Below, piece after piece: positions 44,585 to 53,820 of a stretch of 64,000 bases of DNA; the stretch's first letter is position 1; every line of letters begins with the position of its first letter. Origin of the DNA: Erythrobacter sp. (GTDB lineage: Bacteria > Pseudomonadota > Alphaproteobacteria > Sphingomonadales > Sphingomonadaceae); assembly GCA_025698865.1 (NCBI GenBank), contig JAILWQ010000001.1:310001-374000 (forward strand), written 5' to 3'. Made by a program: the position numbers and the translations under genes. The notes below the pieces were generated by a model. That model was not told where the DNA came from. It did not search any database and was given only the letters and a program-made list of their open reading frames with translations.

Positions 44585-47500
44585 ATGATCCTCAGGAAGC
44601 TGAAACTGTCCGGCTTCAAGAGCTTCGTCGAACCCGCCACGCTGCATATCGAACCCGGGCTGACCGGCGTGGTCGGCCCCAATGGCTGCGGCAAATCCAA
44701 CCTGCTCGAGGCGATCCGCTGGGTGATGGGCGAGAACTCGCCCAAATCCATGCGTTCGGGCGGGATGGAGGACGTGATCTTCGCCGGCACCGAGAGCCGC
44801 CCGCCGCGCGACTTCGCCGAAGTGGTGCTTCAGGGCGAGGATGACGCGCGCGAAGAGCTTGAGGTCGTCCGCCGGATCGAGCGCGGCGCCGGCAGCGCCT
44901 ACCGCATCAACGGCAACGACGTGCGGGCCAAGGACGTCGCGCTGACCTTTGCCGATGCGGCTACGGGCGCGCACTCCCCCGCTCTCGTCAGCCAGGGCAA
45001 GATCGCGCAGGTCATCGCGGCGAAGCCGACCGAACGGCGGCAGATGCTGGAAGAGGCCGCGGGGATCGCGGGGCTGCATGTCCGCCGCCGCGATGCCGAG
45101 AACAAGCTGCGCCAGACGGAGGCGAACCTTGCGCGGCTGGAAGACCTGATGGCGGGGCTCGACACGCAGATCGCCTCGCTCCGACGGCAGGCGAAGCAGG
45201 CCGAACGCTATAGCAGGCTGTCCGAAGAAATCCGCACGGCCGAGGCGCGGCTGGTCTTCGCCCGCTGGCGCGACGCCGCCGCCGCTGCCGATCAGGCGAA
45301 GGCTGCGGCGAGAACGGCCGAGGCAGCCGTCGTGGAGGCGCAGGCCATTCTGACCGCGGCGCAATCGGCGCAGCAGGAGGCGGCCGTCGCGCTCAACGCT
45401 GCGCGCGAGGAACTGGCCGACCGGCGCGACGATGCGAGCGCGCACGGGCACCGCATGGCCGCGCTCGCCACCAAGCTCGAGGCCGCCGAAGAACGGCTCG
45501 CCGATCTCGACCGCCAGCGCACGCGGCTGGAGGAAGACAGGATCGACGCCGACCGCCTGACCACCGACGCGGCCGAGGCGATTGCTCGGCTCGAGAAGGA
45601 ACTGGCGGCGAACGAGGCGCGGTTCGCCGAGGACGAGAAGGCGCGGCCCTCGCTCGCCACGGCACTGGAGAAGGCGGAAGCCGGTGCGCGCGCGAACGAA
45701 CTGGCGCTTGCCCGGGCGACGGCCGAAAATGCCGGCGTCGAGGCGGAGTGGCGGTTGGCCGAGGCGGCGATCGGGCAGGCCCGGGAGCGGCTGGACCGAC
45801 TCGAAGCGGAGGAGCGCCGGATCGCCGCCGCGCGCGCGGAACTCTCGGCAACGGACGACGAGGACGCCGTTCGTGCCGCCGGGCAGGACGTCGAGGAGGC
45901 GGCCCGCGCCGTCGCCGATCGCCGGGAGGAACTGGACCGGATGCAGGCGCGCAAGGCGCAGCTGCAACCCGCCCGGGACGCGGCAGCCGATGCGCTATCC
46001 GCCGCCCGCGCCGAACTCTCCGGGGTCGAGCGCGAATGGAGCGGGCTCAAGCGCGATCGGGACGCGCGGACACGCGCTGCCGAGACCCGGCGCGGGCGTC
46101 CGCAGGCGATCGACCGCATCCGTCCGCAACCGGGCTGGGAACGTGCCTTCGCCGCCGTGCTGGGCCGCGACGGCAAGGCGTTGATCGGCAATCCCGAACC
46201 GGACGACGAAGGGCGCTACTGGACCGGAGCGGAGATCGCGCGCTCGGTCGAGGACAGTCTGTCGCGCCGGGCGCTCGATTGTCCGGCGGAACTTTCCGCA
46301 CGCCTGTCGATGGTCCACGCCGCCTCGCAGGACGATGGCCGCACTCTCGAACCGGGCGAGTGGCTGGTGACGAAGGGCGGCGCGTTGCGGCGCTGGGACG
46401 GTCTGGTCGTGCGCGGTGAAGGCGCGGCGGATGCGGCGCGGCTGGAAGCGGAAAACCGGTTCCGCGAACTCGACGAACGGATGCCGGCCTTGCGCCAGGC
46501 GGTCGAGGCGGCGGAGACGCGCGAAGCGGCGGTGCGCGAAGAACTCGCCACTCTCCAGCGCGATCTCGTCACCGCCGAACGGGCGCTCGGCGAGGCGGCG
46601 GAGGCCGAGCGTCAGGCCCTGCGCGCGCTGGATCAGGCGGAAGCCGCGCGGGAGCGGACGGCACTGCGCCGCGAGGAACTGGCCGCGACCGAGGCCGATC
46701 ACGGGTCGCGGATCGAAACCGCCCGCCATGAATTGGAGGAGGCGCGCGCGAGGCAGACCGCCCTCCCCGATCTGGCCACAGGCCGAGCGGCATTGGATGC
46801 CGCGAGAGCGCGGAGCGAAGCGGCGCGCGGCGCAGTGCAGTCCGCCGCTGCCCGCCTCGCTGCGCACGATCAGGGGCTGGCAGTTGCGCGCGAACGGATC
46901 GGCACGCAGCGGAGCGACATCGCCGGGTGGAAAGCGCGCAGCGGGGATGCCGCGCGGCGCCTCGCGGACATGACCGCCCGCTTCGAGGCGATCGAGGAGG
47001 AACGCGCGATCACCGCCGCCAAGCCCGAGGCCCTGATCCGCGAGATCGAGCAGGGCGAGACCTTGCGCGAACGGCTCGGCACGGAGCTTGCGGGCGCGCA
47101 GAAGGCGGTAGACACCGCGCAGACCGTCGCGGCCGATGCGGACCGGGCGCTGGCCGAAGCGGGCGAGGCCCTTGCCGGGGTGCGCGAGAACCGCGCCACT
47201 CTGGCGGCGCGCGCGGAGAACGAGGATGCGCGCCGCATCGAGATGACGCGGATTTCGGGCGAGCGTTTCCAGTCCCCGCCCCCGCTCCTGCCGCAGAAAT
47301 TCGGCTTCGACGAAGACGCGATCGATGCGGCCGAGACCGAAAGCGCCGAAATGGACCGGCTGACCGCCAGCCGCGAGCGGATCGGCCCCGTCAATCTCGT
47401 CGCCGCCGAAGAGCTTTCCCGCATAGAGGGCGAGCACGGCACGAGCGCGCAGGAGCAGGCCGAGCTGGCCGAAGCCGTCAACCGCCTGCGCGGCTCGATC

Positions 47501-48004
47501 GGGAGCCTAAACCGCGAGGGGCGAGAGCGACTGCGCGAAGCGTTCGAACAGGTCGACACGCATTTCCAGCGCCTGTTCACGCGGCTGTTCGAGGGCGGCA
47601 AGGCGCATCTCGCCCTGATCGACAGCGACGATCCGCTCGAGGCGGGGCTCGAGATCTTCGCCCAGCCGCCGGGCAAGAAGCTGCAATCGCTCACGCTGCT
47701 ATCGGGCGGCGAGCAGGCGCTGACGGCGGTGGCGCTGATTTTCGGCCTGTTCCTGACCAATCCGGCGCCGATCTGCGTGCTCGATGAGGTCGACGCGCCA
47801 CTGGACGATGCCAATATCGACCGCTTCTGCGACCTGCTCGACGCGATGGTCCGCGAGACCACCACACGCTACCTCATCGTCACGCACAATGCGGTGACCA
47901 TGAGCCGGATGCACCGCCTGTTCGGCGTGACCATGATCGAACGGGGAGTGAGCCGCCTCGTCAGCGTCGATCTCGGCCAGGCCGAGCTGCTGGCGGCGGA
48001 ATGA
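44585..48004 (+). CDS. smc: Chromosome segregation protein SMC
   Basis: 1139-residue condensin ATPase. The N-terminal head carries Walker A GVVGPNGCGKSNLLEAIRWVMGE and the Q-loop; long coiled coils (about 165-490 and 620-990) flank a hinge region (about 500-610); the C-terminal head has LTLLSGGEQALTAVALIF and Walker B ICVLDEVDAPLDDANIDRF. Coiled coils are rich in Ala, Glu and Arg. It compacts and aligns newly replicated DNA. Five bases separate its stop from that of the convergent merR-like gene. Confidence 0.97.
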   Translation: MILRKLKLSGFKSFVEPATLHIEPGLTGVVGPNGCGKSNLLEAIRWVMGENSPKSMRSGGMEDVIFAGTESRPPRDFAEVVLQGEDDAREELEVVRRIERGAGSAYRINGNDVRAKDVALTFADAATGAHSPALVSQGKIAQVIAAKPTERRQMLEEAAGIAGLHVRRRDAENKLRQTEANLARLEDLMAGLDTQIASLRRQAKQAERYSRLSEEIRTAEARLVFARWRDAAAAADQAKAAARTAEAAVVEAQAILTAAQSAQQEAAVALNAAREELADRRDDASAHGHRMAALATKLEAAEERLADLDRQRTRLEEDRIDADRLTTDAAEAIARLEKELAANEARFAEDEKARPSLATALEKAEAGARANELALARATAENAGVEAEWRLAEAAIGQARERLDRLEAEERRIAAARAELSATDDEDAVRAAGQDVEEAARAVADRREELDRMQARKAQLQPARDAAADALSAARAELSGVEREWSGLKRDRDARTRAAETRRGRPQAIDRIRPQPGWERAFAAVLGRDGKALIGNPEPDDEGRYWTGAEIARSVEDSLSRRALDCPAELSARLSMVHAASQDDGRTLEPGEWLVTKGGALRRWDGLVVRGEGAADAARLEAENRFRELDERMPALRQAVEAAETREAAVREELATLQRDLVTAERALGEAAEAERQALRALDQAEAARERTALRREELAATEADHGSRIETARHELEEARARQTALPDLATGRAALDAARARSEAARGAVQSAAARLAAHDQGLAVARERIGTQRSDIAGWKARSGDAARRLADMTARFEAIEEERAITAAKPEALIREIEQGETLRERLGTELAGAQKAVDTAQTVAADADRALAEAGEALAGVRENRATLAARAENEDARRIEMTRISGERFQSPPPLLPQKFGFDEDAIDAAETESAEMDRLTASRERIGPVNLVAAEELSRIEGEHGTSAQEQAELAEAVNRLRGSIGSLNREGRERLREAFEQVDTHFQRLFTRLFEGGKAHLALIDSDDPLEAGLEIFAQPPGKKLQSLTLLSGGEQALTAVALIFGLFLTNPAPICVLDEVDAPLDDANIDRFCDLLDAMVRETTTRYLIVTHNAVTMSRMHRLFGVTMIERGVSRLVSVDLGQAELLAAE

Positions 48005-48009
48005 CGGGA

Positions 48010-48399
48010 TCAGGACGCGACGGCGCGCTGCAGATCGTTCCGGATGCTTTTCAGCCGCCTGACAATTCGCGGGTCGACCTCGGTGGGCTGTGAATTGCCG
48101 GCCAAGGGCTCGCTAGGCGTATCCTCCTCGACGGTCGCCTCCGGACCGCCCTCCTCGAGGACGCTGTTCGCGCCTTTCAGAGTGTAGCCTTCCGCATTCA
48201 CCAGCCGGTCTATCGTGCGGACCAGTTCGACATCCTCGGGGCGGTAATAGCGACGGCCCCCGCTGCGCTTGAGCGGTTGGAGCATGGGAAACTGCTGCTC
48301 CCAGTAACGCAAAACGTGGCTCTTGATGCCGAGCGCGTTGCCGACCTCGCCGATCGTGCGCAGCGCGCCGTCATCCTTGCCGTCATCGAACCCGGTCAT
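48010..48399 (-). CDS. MerR-family transcriptional regulator
   Basis: 129 residues. The N-terminal helix-turn-helix (LRTIGEVGNALGIKSHVLRYWEQQFPMLQPLKRSGGRRYYRPEDVELVRTIDRLVNAEGYTLKGAN) belongs to the MerR group found after ihfA in alphaproteobacteria. The C-terminal part is acidic and shows no metal-binding cysteines. Last gene of the rpmF-plsX-fabH-ihfA run, two bases after ihfA. Confidence 0.92.
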   Translation of the reverse strand: MTGFDDGKDDGALRTIGEVGNALGIKSHVLRYWEQQFPMLQPLKRSGGRRYYRPEDVELVRTIDRLVNAEGYTLKGANSVLEEGGPEATVEEDTPSEPLAGNSQPTEVDPRIVRRLKSIRNDLQRAVAS

Positions 48400-48401
48400 C
48401 G

Positions 48402-48698
48402 TCAGCCCTTCGCGATCCTCTCCTTGAGGAGCTGGCTGGCACGGAACGTCAGCACCCGGCGCGAAGTGATCGGCACCTCGATCCCGGTCTTGGGGTTGCG
48501 ACCAACCCGTTCCTTCTTGTCGCGCAGCACGAAGCTGCCGAAGCCCGAAATCTTGACATTCTCGCCGTCCGCCATGGCCGTGCACATCTTGCCGAGAATG
48601 GCCTCGACCAGATCGAGCGATTCCGCCCGGCTGAAGCCCATCTTGCGGTTGATCGTTTCGGCCAGATCGGCCCTCGTGAGCGTGCCCACCGATCGCAT
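48402..48698 (-). CDS. ihfA: Integration host factor subunit alpha
   Basis: 98-residue DNA-bending protein: [29 protein letters not shown], the [17 protein letters not shown] stretch and the arm [22 protein letters not shown] are diagnostic. Works as a heterodimer with IhfB encoded elsewhere. Upstream gap of about 100 bases to fabH may hold an internal promoter. Confidence 0.95.
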   Translation of the reverse strand: MRSVGTLTRADLAETINRKMGFSRAESLDLVEAILGKMCTAMADGENVKISGFGSFVLRDKKERVGRNPKTGIEVPITSRRVLTFRASQLLKERIAKG

Positions 48699-48801
48699 AA
48701 CTCAAATCCTTCCTTCACCGGTGCGACCCGAGCGAAGTTCGTCCGAATATCTAATCCCTTATCGCTCGCCACGCAAACCGGGTGCGCGGAATTTCGACCA
48801 A

Positions 48802-49767
48802 CTACATGCGCGCCAGCGCCGCACCCCAAGTGAAGCCGCCGCCCATCGCCTCGAACATGACGAGATCGCCCTTGCCGATCCGCCCGTCGCGCACCGCCAC
48901 GTCGAGTGCGAGCGGAACCGATGCGGCGGAGGTGTTGGCGTGACGGTCGACAGTGACCACGACTTTCTCCGCAGGAAGGCCGAGCTTTCGCGCAGTCGCG
49001 TCGAGGATGCGGGCATTGGCCTGGTGGGGTACGACCCAGTCGATCTGCTCGACCGCCACTCCGGCATCGCCAATCACCTCGCGCAGCACATCGGCCAGAT
49101 TGACCACCGCGTGGCGGAAAACCTCCCGCCCCTTCATGCGCAGCTTGCCGACCTCGCCCGTGGTGGACGGGCCGCCGTCGACGTAGAGCAGCTCCTTGTG
49201 CTCGCCATCCGCGTGCAGCTTGGTCGCGATGATGCCGGGGCCATCGGTCTCGACTTCGCGCGCTTCGAGCACGATCGCGCCCGCACCATCGCCGAACAGC
49301 ACGCAGGTGGTGCGGTCTTCCCAATCGAGGATGCGGCTGAAGGTCTCCGAGCCGATCACCAAGGCTTTCTTGGCCATGCCGGTCTGGAGCATCGAATCCG
49401 CGGTCGCGAGCGCGTAAAGAAAGCCCGAGCAGACCGCGGCGACGTCGAAAGCGATGCCGGTGCCGCAGCCCAGCGCGTGCTGGACCTGCGTGGCAGTGGC
49501 GGGAAAGGTGTGGTCGGGCGTGGCGGTCGCGAGCACGATCAGCCCGATCTCGTCAGCCGCGATGCCCGCCGCATCGAGCGCCTTGCGCGCGGCCTCGGTC
49601 GCGAGGGTGGAGGTGGTCTCCCCCTCCCCGGCGATGTGGCGTTGGCGGATGCCCGTGCGTTCGACGATCCACTCGTCGGTCGTGTCGACCCGCTCTGCCA
49701 GTTCGGCGTTGCTCACCGCTTGCGCCGGCAGGGCCGAGCCGGTTCCCGTGATGACCGAACGGATCAC
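48802..49767 (-). CDS. fabH: 3-oxoacyl-ACP synthase III FabH
   Basis: Initiates fatty acid synthesis by condensing acetyl-CoA with malonyl-ACP. 321 residues: the catalytic triad is Cys113 in [13 protein letters not shown], His in [11 protein letters not shown] and Asn in RHANTSAAS. The start is a GTG (49767-49765) overlapping the plsX stop as GTGA; no closer ATG preserves the first strand ([14 protein letters not shown]). Confidence 0.95.
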   Translation of the reverse strand: MIRSVITGTGSALPAQAVSNAELAERVDTTDEWIVERTGIRQRHIAGEGETTSTLATEAARKALDAAGIAADEIGLIVLATATPDHTFPATATQVQHALGCGTGIAFDVAAVCSGFLYALATADSMLQTGMAKKALVIGSETFSRILDWEDRTTCVLFGDGAGAIVLEAREVETDGPGIIATKLHADGEHKELLYVDGGPSTTGEVGKLRMKGREVFRHAVVNLADVLREVIGDAGVAVEQIDWVVPHQANARILDATARKLGLPAEKVVVTVDRHANTSAASVPLALDVAVRDGRIGKGDLVMFEAMGGGFTWGAALARM

Positions 49768-50825
49768 TTGCCCGCCTGCGCGATGCCGGACGCGGCATTG
49801 AAGTTTGTCTGGTCGAGCGCGCCGAGATCGGAAGCGATGCGATTGGTGATGTCGTCCTCCAGCAGCCGTGCGGCGACTTCGACCGCGTTGGCGACGCCCT
49901 TGGCATTGGCGCTGCCGTGGCTCTTCACGACCACGCCGTTGAGGCCGAGGAAGACCGCGCCGTTGTGATTGTTGGGATCGAGATGATGCCGCAGCAACTC
50001 GGTCGCCGGGCGCGACACGAGAAAGCCGATCTTCGAGCGCAGCGAGGACGAAAAGGCATTGCGCAGCAGATCGGTGACGAAGCGCGCCGCGCCCTCGATC
50101 GCCTTCAATGCGATATTGCCCGAAAACCCGTCGGTCACGACCACATCGACATCGCCGCGATTGATCTTGTCGGCCTCGACGAAACCTTCGAAGTCGAGCG
50201 CCAGGCCGGTCGCGGCACGCAGCTGGTTGGCGGCGTCGCGAATGTCCTCGGTGCCCTTGGTCTCCTCGGTCCCGATATTGAGCAGGCGCACGCGTGGCCG
50301 CTCGATGCCGGTGACCGTGCGCGAATAGGCCGCGCCCATGATCGCGAACTGGACGAGGTTGCGCGCATCGCATTCGCGATTGGCACCGAGGTCGAGCATG
50401 ATGACGTCATTGTCGCCCAGCGTCGGCAGAAGCGCGGCGAGCGCGGGTCGGTCGAGGCCGGGCATGGTGCGCAGGGCGAGCTTGCTGATCGCCATCAGCG
50501 CGCCGGTGTTGCCGGCCGAGACGGCGGCCCCGGCCTTGCCTTCCTTCACCGCCTGGACGGCGAGGCCCATGCTGGTGGTCTTGGCACGGCGGAGCGCCTT
50601 GGACGGTTTCTCGTCACCGGCGATCACATCCTCGCAATGGAGGATTTCGGACGCCTCGCGCATGTTGGGATGGAGTTCCAGCGCCTTCTCGATCCGCGCT
50701 TGATCGCCGACCAGAAGGAACTTGAACTTGTCGTGACGACGGCGCGCAAGCGCCGCGCCCTCGACCATCACGCGCACGCCTTCGTCGCCGCCCATCGCAT
50801 CGACGGCGATACGCGGCAGACTCAT
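49764..50825 (-). CDS. plsX: Phosphate acyltransferase PlsX
   Basis: Makes acyl-phosphate from acyl-ACP, the substrate of PlsY encoded at the left end of this window. 353 residues: [20 protein letters not shown] at the N-terminus, [14 protein letters not shown] and [17 protein letters not shown] are typical. It lies between rpmF and fabH, the widely conserved order, and is translationally coupled to fabH. Confidence 0.95.
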   Translation of the reverse strand: MSLPRIAVDAMGGDEGVRVMVEGAALARRRHDKFKFLLVGDQARIEKALELHPNMREASEILHCEDVIAGDEKPSKALRRAKTTSMGLAVQAVKEGKAGAAVSAGNTGALMAISKLALRTMPGLDRPALAALLPTLGDNDVIMLDLGANRECDARNLVQFAIMGAAYSRTVTGIERPRVRLLNIGTEETKGTEDIRDAANQLRAATGLALDFEGFVEADKINRGDVDVVVTDGFSGNIALKAIEGAARFVTDLLRNAFSSSLRSKIGFLVSRPATELLRHHLDPNNHNGAVFLGLNGVVVKSHGSANAKGVANAVEVAARLLEDDITNRIASDLGALDQTNFNAASGIAQAGK

Positions 50826-50851
50826 GAGCAGCTCCGGTTCAGGTTACGGCC

Positions 50852-51031
50852 TTAGAGGCCGACGGCGACGACTTCGCGGCCGTTGTAGAAACCGCAATGC
50901 GGGCAGAGATTGTGCGGGCGCTTCAGCTCGCCGCAATTGTCGCATTCGTGATGCGCTTCGATGCTGAGCGAATCGTGTGCCCGGCGGTTGCCACGGCGAT
51001 GGGGCGATACTTTTCTCTTGGGGACGGCCAT
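50852..51031 (-). CDS. rpmF: 50S ribosomal protein L32
   Basis: 59 residues: [20 protein letters not shown] at the N-terminus and a four-cysteine zinc ribbon [17 protein letters not shown], ending [13 protein letters not shown]. First gene of the rpmF-plsX-fabH-ihfA operon; its transcription start must lie in the 237-base gap up to the divergent MAPEG gene. Confidence 0.96.
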   Translation of the reverse strand: MAVPKRKVSPHRRGNRRAHDSLSIEAHHECDNCGELKRPHNLCPHCGFYNGREVVAVGL

Positions 51032-51268
51032 CTCGGCACCTGTTCCTCAAATAAATCCGTTTGGTGAAGCGCCTCTAAGGGACAGTCCGGCGACGCACAA
51101 GAGCGGCGAACCGAAAACGTCCGGTAGTGACGATGAAGGCGCGCCCTATAACGGATTCCGCCGGGAGCGCAAGTCGAGGAAATCGCGGTTCCGAAATCGA
51201 CGCGGCGCTTGTCCGCCCGATCGCCTCGCGGTAGCCGCGCGGGAGAGAGTTCGATCGGGAGAACGAGA

Positions 51269-51673
51269 TTGCCGCTGACCCTGTTCCTGCCGGTCACGCT
51301 GACCGCCTGCGCCGCCGCCGCGATCATCGCCGTCTGGCTGGCCGTGCGGTGCGGGCAGATGCGCCTGCGCCACAACATCCTCCACGGCGACGACAATGGC
51401 GGCCCGCTCGCACGGCGGATGCGCGCGCAGCTGAACTATGTCGAGAACACGCCCTTCGTGCTGCTGCTGGTCGCCGGGATCGAGCTGTCGGGGCGCGGGC
51501 AGGCGTGGCTTTCGCTGGTGGTCGGCGCCTATCTGCTCGGCCGCGTTGCCCACGCCATCGGCATGGATTCGGACAAGCCGCATATCTTGCGCAAGATCGG
51601 CGTGCTGATCACGCTGGTGACGCTGATCGGCCTTGCCGTGGTGGCGACGCTGATCGCCTCGGGCCTGTTCTGA
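51269..51673 (+). CDS. MAPEG family membrane protein
   Basis: 134 residues with four predicted helices. RHNILHGDDNGGPLARRMRAQLNYVENTPFVLLLVAGIEL and GRVAHAIGMD are typical of bacterial MAPEG proteins. The start is a TTG at 51269 with GGGAGA upstream, which leaves the first hydrophobic segment at the N-terminus. Divergent from rpmF and convergent with the MBL hydrolase. Confidence 0.85.
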   Translation: MPLTLFLPVTLTACAAAAIIAVWLAVRCGQMRLRHNILHGDDNGGPLARRMRAQLNYVENTPFVLLLVAGIELSGRGQAWLSLVVGAYLLGRVAHAIGMDSDKPHILRKIGVLITLVTLIGLAVVATLIASGLF

Positions 51674-51677
51674 GCCT

Positions 51678-52346
51678 TCAGGCCAAAGCCGCGTCGCTGA
51701 CGAAGGCGTTGGTCTTGCGCTCCTGACCGAACGTGCTGGTCGGGCCATGGCCGGGAATGAAGGTCACGTCGTCGCCGAGCGGCCAGAGCTTCTGGGTGAT
51801 CGCGTCGATCAGGTCCTGATGGTTGCCCATCGGAAAATCGGTACGCCCGATGCTGCCCTGGAACAGCACGTCGCCGACGACCGCGAACTTGCTCGGCCGG
51901 TGGAAGAAGACGACATGGCCGGGGGTGTGGCCGGGGCAGTGGATCACCTTCAGTTCCAGCTCGCCGACCGTCACGGTGTCGCCGTCCTCAAGCCAGCGAT
52001 CGGGTTCGAAACAGGTGCCGCGAATGCCGTATTTGCGGCCGTCCTCGTCGAGCCGCGAGATCCAGAACCGGTCGGCCTCGTGCGGCCCCTCGATCGGCAG
52101 GCCAAGCTCCTTCGCCAGCACGCCCGCCTCGCCGCAATGGTCGATATGGCCGTGAGTGATGAGGATTTTCTCCAGCTTCACCCCGGTGTTCGCGACGGCG
52201 GCCTTGAGCTTGTCGAGATCGCCGCCCGGATCGACCAGTGCGCCCTTGTTGGTCGCGGTGCACCAGATCAGCGAACAGTTCTGTTGCAGGGGTGTCACCG
52301 GAACGATCCCGGCTTTCATGGGGGGCTGCTTGGCGGTGTCGGTCAT
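51678..52346 (-). CDS. MBL-fold metallo-hydrolase (glyoxalase II-like)
   Basis: 222 residues. The two-metal site is ITHGHIDHCGEAG (65-72), plus HTPGHVVFF, GDVLFQGSIGRTD and FIPGHGPTSTFGQE. This matches the YcbL/GloB-like group, which hydrolyses S-lactoylglutathione or related thioesters. The start at 52346 avoids an upstream extension. Single gene, followed upstream by the S24-type repressor. Confidence 0.92.
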   Translation of the reverse strand: MTDTAKQPPMKAGIVPVTPLQQNCSLIWCTATNKGALVDPGGDLDKLKAAVANTGVKLEKILITHGHIDHCGEAGVLAKELGLPIEGPHEADRFWISRLDEDGRKYGIRGTCFEPDRWLEDGDTVTVGELELKVIHCPGHTPGHVVFFHRPSKFAVVGDVLFQGSIGRTDFPMGNHQDLIDAITQKLWPLGDDVTFIPGHGPTSTFGQERKTNAFVSDAALA

Positions 52347-52429
52347 GGGTCTGGAGATGGTCGGCGATCGATAATTATGCAAGCCGGGCGCAGTCTTGAG
52401 CGATACCGACACGCCGCCGCGAGGCGATC

Positions 52430-53116
52430 TCAGACCCGCCCGCCCTTCCACACCACCCGGCCGATGACCTCGACCTCGTCGCGGGCGAGTTCGATGGGGG
52501 CGTAGGCCTCGTTGGCGCTGATGAGGGCGATGCGGCCCGGGGCGCTGGCCTGGACCTGCTTGACGTGGAGCGCGTCGCCGATGCGGACGACGAACACGCC
52601 CTCTCCGCCGCGCTTGTTGCGATCGACGAAAATCTCGTCGCCCGAGCGCAGCAGCGGCTCCATGCTGTCGCCTTCGACCCGGATGGCGGAGAGGTCCGCG
52701 CCGCTCAGCCCCATTTCGCGCAGCCAGCGTCTGGAGAACTGAAAGGTGTCGTAGGAAATTTCCTCCGCACCGAAGGCACCCGGCCCCGCCGAGGCTTCCA
52801 ATGGCAGGCGCGGAACCGCCACAAAGCCGTCACTCTCGGCCCGCGACGCGGCGGGCAACGGCCGCGACGCCACTGCGCGCGTGGCGATGGTTTCCGGGTC
52901 GACACCCAGAAATTCGGCGAGCTTGTGAAGGTCCGGTTCGTCGAGGTGCCGGGGGCTTCCCCGGCCGATATACTGATGAAGATACGAAGGATTACGGTCG
53001 ATCAGCCGCGCCAGCGCGGCCAGGGAATGGCCCTTCTCCCTGATCGTTTCGCGCAGCCGGACGCGGGCACGCCGTTCCTCCGGCTCGTAGCGGTCGAGCG
53101 GTTCCTGCTGATCCAT
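52430..53116 (-). CDS. S24/LexA-like repressor with N-terminal HTH
   Basis: 228 residues: an N-terminal helix-turn-helix (about 18-75, HSLAALARLIDRNPSYLHQYIG) and a C-terminal peptidase S24 domain with the Ser-Lys dyad in VEGDSMEPLLRSGDEI (Ser151) and LHVKQV (Lys186). An Ala-Gly pair at 110-111 (EASAGPGAFG) is a possible self-cleavage site. So it could be a CI/LexA-like repressor that is inactivated by RecA during DNA damage. GGAGAG precedes the ATG; a palindromic operator overlaps its own promoter. Confidence 0.9.
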   Translation of the reverse strand: MDQQEPLDRYEPEERRARVRLRETIREKGHSLAALARLIDRNPSYLHQYIGRGSPRHLDEPDLHKLAEFLGVDPETIATRAVASRPLPAASRAESDGFVAVPRLPLEASAGPGAFGAEEISYDTFQFSRRWLREMGLSGADLSAIRVEGDSMEPLLRSGDEIFVDRNKRGGEGVFVVRIGDALHVKQVQASAPGRIALISANEAYAPIELARDEVEVIGRVVWKGGRV

Positions 53117-53149
53117 GCGACTCTCCTCGTTGGCGATGCCGAGAGTTTT

Positions 53150-53177
53150 CCTATAGCTTGGTATTTTTCCTAGACAA
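53150..53177 (-). promoter_or_regulatory. Promoter of the S24 repressor gene
   Basis: On the minus strand TTGTCT (53177-53172) and TATAGG (53155-53150) are 16 bases apart, with the ATG about 35 bases downstream. The region is strikingly AT-rich for this genome. Confidence 0.5.
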
Positions 53178-53183
53178 GTAGGA
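53168..53183. promoter_or_regulatory. Palindromic operator TCCTA-N6-TAGGA
   Basis: TCCTAGACAAGTAGGA is a 16-base dyad with perfect 5-base arms. It covers the -35 box of the S24 repressor gene and lies between it and the divergent small HTH gene. A related half-site (TTTCCTATAG) is at the -10 box, 53147-53156. This arrangement is what autoregulation by the repressor would look like. Confidence 0.5.
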
Positions 53184-53253
53184 TTTCGGCTGGAACAAAA
53201 ATGGAACAGCGGCACGAATCGGTTCTGCCGCGAACAGCTTTGGGGAGCGTCAC

Positions 53254-53466
53254 ATGCTGGTTCGATCCGTCGAAACCTTTCTTCGCCGACACGAGATGAC
53301 CGCCACGAAATTCGGCCGCTTGGCCGCGCACGATCCGCGTTTCGTGCTCGATCTGCGCATGGGCCGCGAACCACGTCCACGCATGGAGCAGCGGATTCGC
53401 GGGTTCATGGCCGGGTTCGAAGCGGCGAACGAGGTCGCCGGGCGGGAGAACGCGCATGTCGGTTGA
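53254..53466 (+). CDS. Small Cro-like HTH protein
   Basis: 70 residues (MLVRSVETFLRRHEMTATKFGRLAAHDPRFVLDLRMGREPRPRMEQRIRGFM...). The pattern FGRLAAHDPRFV...GREP looks like a compact helix-turn-helix of the Cro/CI type. Divergent from the S24 repressor across a 137-base region with a palindromic operator, so it could be its regulatory counterpart; the function is inference. Overlaps the next frame by eleven bases. Confidence 0.68.
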   Translation: MLVRSVETFLRRHEMTATKFGRLAAHDPRFVLDLRMGREPRPRMEQRIRGFMAGFEAANEVAGRENAHVG

Positions 53467-53812
53467 AACCACCCGGCTCCGCCGCCCTGTGCCGCGGCGC
53501 CGCACGCCGTCCGACCGGCTGCGCGATGCGCTCGCCGCGCTGGGCGATCATAAAGGGCAGGTGCTGACCCATTCCGAACGCGCCTGGGCCAGCATCACCT
53601 TTGCCGGAACGCGCCACAGCTTCGCCATCCTGTTCGCGGGCGACGAGGCCGTGGCGGCAGGCGAACGCTTCGTCGCCGAGCTGCCCGAACATGAATTCGC
53701 GATTCCCCGGCAACTCGTCGCCGATGCCAGCGTGGTCGAGGTGGAGCACCGGATGGTGCCGAACGCGCGGCTCCTCGTGCGCTGCGAACTGCTGCTGCTG
53801 GAGGATGCTTGA
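53456..53812 (+). CDS. Hypothetical protein, 118 residues
   Basis: Begins with a basic, proline-rich stretch (RLRRPVPRRRTPSDRL) followed by a compact domain (about 25-118: HKGQVLTHSERAWASITFAGTRHSFAILFAGDEAVAAGERFV). No known motif is recognised. The ATG lies inside the 3' end of the small HTH gene, so they are translationally linked. It converges on the hydroxyacid dehydrogenase. Confidence 0.68.
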   Translation: MSVETTRLRRPVPRRRTPSDRLRDALAALGDHKGQVLTHSERAWASITFAGTRHSFAILFAGDEAVAAGERFVAELPEHEFAIPRQLVADASVVEVEHRMVPNARLLVRCELLLLEDA

Positions 53813-53820
53813 GAGTGGCG

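Noticed and set aside
48802..50373. 523-codon fusion of an upstream stretch with FabH
   Set aside because: The upstream part is antisense-frame shadow of plsX; FabH starts at the GTG overlapping the plsX stop.
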